The notes below the pieces were generated by a model, which worked only from the letters and a program-made list of their open reading frames with translations, was not told the origin of the DNA and did not search any database. Shown piece by piece: positions 1 through 5,380 of a DNA stretch of 5,380 bases. Made by a program: the position numbers and the translations under genes. Numbering within the stretch: the first letter of the stretch is position 1; each line of letters starts with the position of its first letter. Source of the stretch: Granulosicoccus sp964435305 (GTDB taxonomy: Bacteria > Pseudomonadota > Gammaproteobacteria > Granulosicoccales > Granulosicoccaceae); the NCBI GenBank assembly GCA_964435305.1, contig CAYSZH010000232.1, positions 1 to 5,380 of the forward strand, read 5' to 3'.

Positions 1-747
1 CATAAGCACAATTATTTAATCCCAATCAGTTACACATCTGACATAAATGAGTCTGTTTATGAGGTGGCTGGTACGCCACTTCGTGAAGGGCTTAAGCCGC
101 TTGAAGTCAATTTCCAAATCAGTTTGAAGTCTCAAATTAACCAGTCAGACTTGCTGTTTGAAGGCGATGCTATTTTTTTTGGCCTGACATTGGAATCGTG
201 GTGGCAGCTCTATAGCTCCAGCCTTTCAAGCCCTTTCAGGGAAAGCAACTACCAGCCAGAAGCGTTTTATCTTACGCCATTGGTATGGGGGCCTTTTGGC
301 GGAAGAACGGCACTGATGCTCGGGATTGAACATCAATCGAATGGGCAGGTGCAAAGTCTATCGCGTAGCTGGAATCGCGTGTACGGTTCATTGATCTACG
401 AACGCGGCCCGTTCGTAGCATCTCTAAAGCCATGGTACAGAATTCCGGAGAAAGCCAAAACCTCAGCCACGGCGGCCAAGGGTGATGATAACCCTGACAT
501 TATTGATTTTATGGGACATGGAGAGCTTGCCCTGGGTTATCGTCACAAAGACATTGAATATGCATCCCTTATTCGAGCTAACCATAAAACAGGTAATGGA
601 GCATTAGAGGTCACCGTGACATTCCCCTTATTTGGCAAGTTTCGCGGCGTGGCGCAGTACTTCAATGGCTATGGCGATTCGCTAATTGATTACGATCTTT
701 TTCAGCATCGTTTCGGTTTGGGTGTGGCGTTTACCAATCGACTTTAA
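1..747 (+). CDS. pldA: Outer membrane phospholipase A (OMPLA), 5'-truncated by window edge
   Basis: This is the C-terminal part of an outer-membrane phospholipase A, the calcium-dependent beta-barrel enzyme that hydrolyses acyl esters of phospholipids in the outer leaflet. The frame is open from base 1; the first visible residues (HKHNYLIPISY) match the conserved N-terminal stretch of the family, so the GTG at 64 is internal and not the start. Compared with E. coli PldA from memory, about 50 or more residues, including the signal peptide, are missing to the left. Counting visible residues from base 1, the catalytic triad is present: His111 and Ser113 in EHQSNGQ (bases 331-339) and Asn125 in SRSWNR (373-375), equivalent to E. 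coli His142/Ser144/Asn156. SSPFRESNYQP, KPWYR, GDDNPDI and GYGDSLIDY are further family signatures. About ten extra residues (EKAKTSATAAKG) precede DDNPDI, probably a loop. Two residues near the calcium site differ from E. coli, and the protein ends in Leu rather than Phe. Family assignment is very secure. Confidence 0.96.
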   Translation, partial: HKHNYLIPISYTSDINESVYEVAGTPLREGLKPLEVNFQISLKSQINQSDLLFEGDAIFFGLTLESWWQLYSSSLSSPFRESNYQPEAFYLTPLVWGPFGGRTALMLGIEHQSNGQVQSLSRSWNRVYGSLIYERGPFVASLKPWYRIPEKAKTSATAAKGDDNPDIIDFMGHGELALGYRHKDIEYASLIRANHKTGNGALEVTVTFPLFGKFRGVAQYFNGYGDSLIDYDLFQHRFGLGVAFTNRL

Positions 748-774
748 GTTTTGCATTGTAATGCCTACTTAGTG

Positions 775-792
775 GTGTTGCGCTAGCATCAC
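775..792. repeat. Small imperfect hairpin in the pldA-transporter spacer
   Basis: An imperfect inverted repeat: GTG (775-777) pairs with CAC (790-792), a T-T mismatch follows, and TGC (779-781) pairs with GCA (786-788) around a four-base loop GCTA. It starts 27 bases after the pldA stop. No run of T follows it, so it is a poor intrinsic terminator. It could be a weak attenuating hairpin, an operator for the transporter gene, or chance; nothing in the sequence decides. I could not pick a convincing -35/-10 pair in the same 89-base spacer. Confidence 0.3.
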
Positions 793-822
793 ACTTGGTT
801 TGCAACAATGATTAGGGGTAAC

Positions 823-826
823 AGGA
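823..826 (+). promoter_or_regulatory. Shine-Dalgarno site of the MFS transporter
   Basis: AGGA lies ten bases before the ATG at 837, a workable though slightly long spacing. It supports 837 as the start. A second purine-rich stretch, AGGGG at 814-818, is too far upstream to serve this ATG. Confidence 0.55.
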
Positions 827-836
827 CAATAGAAAC

Positions 837-2153
837 ATGAAGCTACCTCTGCTTACCCTCTCGGCGTTTGGCAGTTTGGGTTTTCCACTTGCAGCTGCAT
901 TTATTGCGTTGCAGGTGTTTATACCCACTTACTATGCGGAGTCCACGGGGCTTAGCCTGACAGCTGTCGGTTTGGTGTTGTTGATAGCACGCTTGTGTGA
1001 CACGGTCACCGATCCTATTGTGGGGTATTTATCCGATATCACGCCCACTGCAATGCAGCGCCGCAAATTGTTTGTCACGCTCGCAGCACCTATTATTTCG
1101 GTTTCCACTTATTTTTTATTTAACCCCCCCGCTAATATTGGTACGGGCTATTTGTTGGCCTGGACAATCGCTATCTATGTGGCTGGCACATTAGCGATCG
1201 TGCCGCTTGGCGCCTGGGGCGCAGAGTTGTCGTCTAACTATCACGAACGTGCCCGTATAAACGGCTTTCGGGTTACGTTTGGCCTATGTGGCTCTTTAAC
1301 GGCACTACTATTGGCCGTTTATTTTGCTGAGTCCGATTCTTCTTCGCTTGGTTCAACGCTTAAGGCAATTAGTTTGCTGGTAATCATCACTTTATTTTTG
1401 GCGACAGCATGGGCTTGGGTGTGCGTACCGGACAATAAAGAAACGCAAATACCGGATAACACCGTGCGCGAAGCCTGGAAGGTGATTACACAGCCGACGC
1501 CATTCAGACAATTACTTGGCAGCTTCTTTTTAAATGCTGTCGGAAATGCGATTCCCGCAAGTTTGTTTGTGTTGTTTGTTACCCATGTGTTGGGTGCCGC
1601 CGACAAAGTGGGTGCGCTGCTCTTTTTGTACTTTGTGTGCTCTGCGCTGTCAGTGCCTGTGTGGGTCTGGATATCCAAACGCCTGGGTAAGCATCAAACC
1701 TGGACAGTTGCCATACTGTTAGCCGCCGCGTTTTTTGTTTTTACACCGTTTCTAACAGCAGATGACTTTATCTGGTTTTGCCTCATTGTCGCTGTCACAG
1801 GCTTCGCTACCGGTGCAGATCTTGTGTTGCCAGCGGCAATCAATGGTGATTTAATCGAATGGGATGCCTTGCAAACAGGTTATAAAAGGCCCGGCTTATT
1901 CTTCGCTTTATGGGGTACTGCGACTAAATTATCTTTTGCACTGGCGATAGGCCTGGCCTTTCCTTTGCTGGATGTGATCGGCTTTACCGCGACTGGCGAA
2001 AACGATGCTAATGCTTTGCAAGGTTTGGCGGTGATGTATGGGTTGCCGTGTATCGCATTTAAGTTAACCGCTCTTTTTTGTATGCGCGGTTACCCGATTA
2101 CAGAAGAGGTGCATCGATCAATAAGGCAACAGCTAGGTGAAGAAGAACTGTAG
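837..2153 (+). CDS. GPH-family (MelB-like) cation:solute symporter, MFS
   Basis: This is a complete 438-residue inner-membrane transporter of the glycoside-pentoside-hexuronide:cation symporter family (MFS_2 type). About twelve hydrophobic segments are visible, roughly at residues 9-30, 43-66, 78-97, 104-127, 142-163, 175-197, 224-250, 257-281, 287-306, 309-334, 351-380 and 393-416, with a polar central loop at 198-223. The helix II signature is ARLCDTVTDPIVGYLSD: Asp55 and Asp59 fall at the same positions as the cation-site aspartates of MelB. The N-half loop motif AWGAELSSNYHERAR (126-140) and the C-half motif NGDLIEWDALQTGYKRPGLF (336-355) are typical of GPH proteins. Lys364 in GTATKL aligns with the helix XI lysine of MelB (Lys377). 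The MelB Asp124 position appears to be hydrophobic (around Ile121), so melibiose is not implied. The start is backed by AGGA at 823-826. It lies 89 bases after pldA, same strand. No glycosidase or sugar-catabolic gene is adjacent, so the substrate is unknown; sugar, glycoside or uronide is inference from family only. Confidence 0.9.
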   Translation: MKLPLLTLSAFGSLGFPLAAAFIALQVFIPTYYAESTGLSLTAVGLVLLIARLCDTVTDPIVGYLSDITPTAMQRRKLFVTLAAPIISVSTYFLFNPPANIGTGYLLAWTIAIYVAGTLAIVPLGAWGAELSSNYHERARINGFRVTFGLCGSLTALLLAVYFAESDSSSLGSTLKAISLLVIITLFLATAWAWVCVPDNKETQIPDNTVREAWKVITQPTPFRQLLGSFFLNAVGNAIPASLFVLFVTHVLGAADKVGALLFLYFVCSALSVPVWVWISKRLGKHQTWTVAILLAAAFFVFTPFLTADDFIWFCLIVAVTGFATGADLVLPAAINGDLIEWDALQTGYKRPGLFFALWGTATKLSFALAIGLAFPLLDVIGFTATGENDANALQGLAVMYGLPCIAFKLTALFCMRGYPITEEVHRSIRQQLGEEEL

Positions 2154-2160
2154 TTTTTTA

Positions 2161-2176
2161 TTGCTTGCTTAAGCAA
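2161..2176. repeat. Perfect 12-base palindrome at the convergent gene junction
   Basis: TTGCTTAAGCAA (2165-2176) is its own reverse complement, and TTGC is repeated directly in front of it at 2161-2164, allowing two alternative hairpins (stem TTGC/GCAA with a loop of 4 or 8). It contains the TAA stop of the SNF2 gene (2169-2171) and starts 11 bases after the transporter stop. A run of six T sits at 2154-2159, but before the hairpin in the plus-strand transcript; on the minus strand the bases after it are A-rich. It therefore does not fit the usual intrinsic terminator in either direction. It may still slow or fold the converging transcripts; it may equally be chance. Confidence 0.35.
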
Positions 2177-5100
2177 CCGATTGGTTTGGTGGTTCTGCTT
2201 CAAACAAGGCCATAATTTCGTCAGCAGTGAGGCTCTTCATGGCGGCCTCTTCACCTTCGCCGAGTGTGTCATCTGCTAGCAATTGTTTTCGCTGTTGCAT
2301 GGCTATAATTTTTTCTTCCACGGTGTTGCTGGCAACCAGTTTATAAATAAACACAGGTTTGGTCTGGCCAATGCGGTGTGCTCGGTCACTGGCCTGATTT
2401 TCCACGGCGGGGTTCCACCAGGGGTCGTAGTGAATAACCGTATCGGCTGCGGTAAGGTTGAGCCCAGTACCACCCGCCTTAAGGCTAATCAGAAATAACG
2501 GTACCTCGCCGTGCTGGAACGCATCGATGACTTCGTCGCGTTTGCGTGTGCGGCCTGTGAGTTTTACGTATGGAATATTGCTGGTGTTAAGCTCGTTTTC
2601 AATTAAACCCAGCATCTCGGTAAACTGGGAAAACAGCAGAATCTTTTTCCCTTCGGCGATGAGTTCGCGCAGCATTTCAAGCAGTAGCTCGGTTTTTGCA
2701 GATTCCACTATGCCGCGTGCAGTGTCCAGTTTAACAAGCCTTGGGTGGCAACAGGTTTGGCGTAGTTTAAGCAAGGCATCCAGCATTTCGATATGGGAGC
2801 GTGCCAGGCCGCGCTGTGCCAGTAATTGCCTGACGCGGTGCTCCATGGTGACGCGAATACTCTCATATAAACGCGCTTGAGCACCATCGAGAGCCACTTC
2901 ACGAACAATCTCCGTTTTCGGTGGTAGCTCGGATGCGACTTGTTCTTTACGGCGGCGTAAAAGAAACGGTCGAATCAATTCGCCCAGGCGTTTTTGGCGC
3001 TCGCTGCTGCCATGTGTTTCGATGGGAGAGCGAAAGTAGCGATTAAAGTGTTTACGGGTGCCAAGAAACCCGGGCATTAGAAAATCGAATTGGGACCAAA
3101 GTTCGCCCAGATGATTTTCCAACGGCGTGCCGGTTAGGCACAGGCGCCTATCAATGTTAAGCGTTTTGAGCGCTTGTGTGACTTTGGCTGATGGGTTTTT
3201 TATCGCTTGCGATTCGTCCAGTACGATAAACCCAAATTGTTGCTCGCGCAGTAAATCGATATCTCTTGTCACCAGCGCATAGCTGGTAATAACAATATCA
3301 ATATTATTGTGATCGAAAGCACGTGATTTTCGATCGCTGCCATGCCAGATATGCGTTTTAAGTTCTGGGGTAAAGCGGTGCGCTTCGCGCGACCAGTTAC
3401 CCAGTAAGCTTGTGGGTGCAACGATCAGAGTGGGTTGTTTTAATCGGCCAATGGTGCGTTCATGAAGTAGGTGTGCCAGTGTTTGCAGCGTTTTACCCAG
3501 CCCCATGTCGTCGGCGAGAATGCCGTTGAAACCGTATTCGGATAAAAAACTCAACCAGCCGACGCCATCGAGCTGATAAGGGCGCAAGCGCGCATTCAGA
3601 CCGGCTGGCATGTCCGGGTTTTCGATGCCTTCGAACGCCAGCAGTTTTTCGCCAAGCGCGAAAATATCCTGAGCACCTTCCCAGCGCACGTTCAGGCCTT
3701 GCTCTTGCCAATGCTGATCAAGGTTGTCCAATGCACCGGCACGTTGGCGTGGTATTCGAAAGTGTTCATCTTGCGACGGATCGTCAAACATCTCCAACAA
3801 TGTGTTGGCCACGGGTGCAAACACTTCTGGGGCGACTTCAAGCCACTCGCCGGTATCTGATTGCAGCAGAATGGATTGGTCGCGACTGTCTGTTTGTAAC
3901 CACTCGATAACCAGTGGCAGTAGATTGAATGATTGATCGGCATGTTTTAATTGCAGTGCCATATCGAACCAGCTTGAGGTGCTTTCGCTCAGCGTTGCCT
4001 CGATGGTGGTTACCGATTTAAATTCCAGATCGAACGGTTCGCGACACTGAATTTTCCAGCCTTCAGCTTGTAATTCTGATCGCTGAGCCATCAGGCTATG
4101 CCAGTTGCGTGCGATGGTTTGCACATCTTTTGAGCGAGGCTTGCGATCAGCGCGCGAGAAATAATCTGGATCGTATTGCATGGCAGATTCGAAATCGGAA
4201 AACCGCTTTCCAAATTCAACCGCGAAACGGGTTTCGGCTCCGAGGTCTCGAGTCAGCATTAATGGCTTGCCATCGGCTGTTTTACCTTCCAGAGTGGCGT
4301 CTGCTTCCATGCCATCGAACGGCAACAGGTATTCGCCGTAGCGAAAACGAATGGATGCGTAAAAATCGCGTATGTCAGCGCTGTCATCGCGTGATTGTAA
4401 AATGAGTAGTGGCTCTGGGCTGACATCCACACGGACAAAGTTCGGCTCTACCGGTAAAGGCACTGATGCTTCAGGTAAGCGAGATGCCAGGTAATTACTG
4501 ACGGCTTGTGCGTGCGCTTCAGGCAATTGTGGCGCTTCGATTAGATTAGCCAGAATGCTCACTGGCGGTACTTTATACAGCGGGCCACAAAGCAGGTTGT
4601 CGGTATCCACATACCAAGGAGGGTCGGCTGGTATCAGTTGCCAGTTGTTTGCATCTTGTAAGACAACGCTCAGGCTCATATCGCCGTTGTCATCGGTTTC
4701 CCAGTCAAAATCGAGGGTTTTTGATTCACCTCGTTGTAGCGCTTGCTCCCGATCCGGCCCCCAGAAACAACGGCTGGTTTCGAGCAGTTTGTTCATCAGT
4801 AAATGGCCGATGTCACCATCGATGGTGAGTGTTCTGTAAGTAAAGTCGGAGTGCCTGCCAACGGCAAGCTCCAGAATGGAGCGGTCACTTGGCAATACCC
4901 ATTCGGGGTGGTGGAAATGACCATGGTAACGATAAGGTGTTTCTTTTCCAAAACCACCGCGCTTGAGCAAACGGCTTTGTAGAATTTCGAGTGTGATGCC
5001 CTTTTTGCTTTGTGTTAGCGGGTTAACATCAAGCTCATAAAATAATAAGGGTTCACCTGGTTCGTGGTGCTCGTTACGAACGGACGCGCCTTTGCCTTGT

Positions 5101-5380
5101 TCTACCAGCTTTTGTAACCATCGGTTTACCGCGCGCAGGGCTTGATCGTCAGCACCAGGTGTGGCGGATTGTTTGTCTATCCAACACAGAAGGGCTGCGG
5201 CAACATGTTTGCAGTTGTGGTGCACAGGGCATGAGCATTCCCCATCGAGACGGTGTGCTGCAATGAGCGTGCGTTGCTGGTAAGGCTCAGTGGCCGTACC
5301 TTGCACCGAGCTATATAGCACACTGCCGTCGGCGACCCAGTCGAGCTCAAGTACGGCATCACTGGTTTTATAGACACGAC
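2169..5380 (-). CDS. SWIM zinc finger SNF2-family DNA-dependent ATPase/helicase, 5'-truncated by window edge
   Basis: This is a large SWI2/SNF2-type ATPase (superfamily 2), expected to translocate on duplex DNA and remodel protein-DNA complexes. The frame is open to the right edge: 19 further in-frame codons precede the GTG at 5321, ending at the edge in RVYKTSDAVLELDW, so the real start lies outside. Counting from the GTG codon as residue 1 (1050 to the stop): a SWIM zinc finger, CSC-x5-CKH, with Cys29, Cys31, Cys37, His39; a ~500-residue region (about 60-560) I cannot assign to a domain with certainty; then the ATPase core from NARLRPYQLDGVGWL (576-590). Core motifs: Walker A DDMGLGKT (604-611), Ia IVAPTSLLGNW (633-643), Walker B LDESQAIKNP (701-710), III CLTGTPLEN (728-736), IV ILLFSQF (894-900), V SLKAGGTGLNL (946-956), VI QASDRAHRIGQ (976-986) with both arginines. 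All catalytic motifs look intact. The gene converges on the transporter with 15 bases between stops, so it is a separate transcription unit. RapA (HepA) is a relative in the same superfamily but lacks this layout; cellular role unknown. Confidence 0.94.
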   Translation of the reverse strand, partial: RVYKTSDAVLELDWVADGSVLYSSVQGTATEPYQQRTLIAAHRLDGECSCPVHHNCKHVAAALLCWIDKQSATPGADDQALRAVNRWLQKLVEQGKGASVRNEHHEPGEPLLFYELDVNPLTQSKKGITLEILQSRLLKRGGFGKETPYRYHGHFHHPEWVLPSDRSILELAVGRHSDFTYRTLTIDGDIGHLLMNKLLETSRCFWGPDREQALQRGESKTLDFDWETDDNGDMSLSVVLQDANNWQLIPADPPWYVDTDNLLCGPLYKVPPVSILANLIEAPQLPEAHAQAVSNYLASRLPEASVPLPVEPNFVRVDVSPEPLLILQSRDDSADIRDFYASIRFRYGEYLLPFDGMEADATLEGKTADGKPLMLTRDLGAETRFAVEFGKRFSDFESAMQYDPDYFSRADRKPRSKDVQTIARNWHSLMAQRSELQAEGWKIQCREPFDLEFKSVTTIEATLSESTSSWFDMALQLKHADQSFNLLPLVIEWLQTDSRDQSILLQSDTGEWLEVAPEVFAPVANTLLEMFDDPSQDEHFRIPRQRAGALDNLDQHWQEQGLNVRWEGAQDIFALGEKLLAFEGIENPDMPAGLNARLRPYQLDGVGWLSFLSEYGFNGILADDMGLGKTLQTLAHLLHERTIGRLKQPTLIVAPTSLLGNWSREAHRFTPELKTHIWHGSDRKSRAFDHNNIDIVITSYALVTRDIDLLREQQFGFIVLDESQAIKNPSAKVTQALKTLNIDRRLCLTGTPLENHLGELWSQFDFLMPGFLGTRKHFNRYFRSPIETHGSSERQKRLGELIRPFLLRRRKEQVASELPPKTEIVREVALDGAQARLYESIRVTMEHRVRQLLAQRGLARSHIEMLDALLKLRQTCCHPRLVKLDTARGIVESAKTELLLEMLRELIAEGKKILLFSQFTEMLGLIENELNTSNIPYVKLTGRTRKRDEVIDAFQHGEVPLFLISLKAGGTGLNLTAADTVIHYDPWWNPAVENQASDRAHRIGQTKPVFIYKLVASNTVEEKIIAMQQRKQLLADDTLGEGEEAAMKSLTADEIMALFEAEPPNQSVA

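Noticed and set aside
173..180. Run of eight T in pldA, considered as a slippage or phase-variation tract
   Set aside because: The frame is intact on both sides and one T8 run deep inside a gene is weak evidence for phase variation.
748..836. Promoter for the transporter, such as TTGCAT at 751-756 as a -35 box
   Set aside because: No acceptable -10 box lies at normal spacing from it or from TTGGTT (795-800); I will not call a promoter here.
808..840. Ten-codon ORF (ATG at 808) whose TGA overlaps the transporter ATG as ATGA
   Set aside because: The overlap looks like translational coupling, but there is no Shine-Dalgarno sequence before 808 and so short an ORF arises easily by chance.
1124..1130. 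Run of seven C in the transporter gene, considered as a phase-variable tract or frameshift error
   Set aside because: Translation through it (FNPPANIG) stays in frame with good GPH similarity on both sides; seven bases is short for a switching tract.
1319..1678. 119-codon minus-strand ORF inside the transporter gene
   Set aside because: Its translation has no recognisable motif, and it lies wholly opposite a strong, intact GPH transporter frame; it is a shadow.
2458..2880. 140-codon plus-strand ORF opposite the SNF2 core
   Set aside because: Low-complexity, Ser/Arg-rich translation lying opposite conserved helicase motifs; a shadow of the real gene, as are the shorter antisense frames at 2283-2498, 3724-3936, 4109-4405 and 4555-4839.
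2169..5380. SNF2 gene as part of a DISARM or other defence island
   Set aside because: No methyltransferase, nuclease, phospholipase D-like or mobile-element gene is in the window; the neighbours are a membrane enzyme and a transporter.

Overview
The window reads as an ordinary stretch of a Gram-negative, probably gammaproteobacterial, chromosome. The main clue is an outer-membrane phospholipase A that aligns closely with E. coli PldA but carries an extra loop. The protein families and the moderate GC content would suit a marine gammaproteobacterium, but I cannot name a genus. There are no RNA genes, insertion sequences, CRISPR repeats, phage genes or obvious base-composition breaks. Nearly every base is coding.

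Layout, left to right. (1) Bases 1-747, plus strand: the C-terminal 248 codons of pldA. The reading frame is open to the left edge, so signal peptide and N-terminus lie outside. (2) Bases 748-836: an 89-base spacer with a small imperfect hairpin (775-792) and a ribosome binding site (823-826). (3) Bases 837-2153, plus strand: a complete 438-residue, 12-helix transporter of the glycoside-pentoside-hexuronide (GPH, MelB-like) branch of the major facilitator superfamily. (4) Bases 2154-2168: a 15-base gap between convergent stop codons, next to a perfect 12-base palindrome. (5) Bases 2169-5380, minus strand: a very long SWI2/SNF2-family ATPase with an N-terminal SWIM zinc finger. It is open to the right edge, so its N-terminus is also missing.

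The three genes do not form a recognisable pathway. pldA and the transporter point the same way and could be co-transcribed, though an 89-base gap is wide for a tight operon. The SNF2 gene converges on them and is a separate unit. PldA acts at the outer membrane on phospholipid, the transporter in the inner membrane on an unknown (probably sugar-like) solute, and the SNF2 protein on DNA or nucleoprotein in the cytoplasm. I looked for a new system and did not find convincing evidence for one. The points worth a second look are residue-level departures in PldA and the transporter, and the uncharacterised ~500-residue middle of the SNF2 protein.
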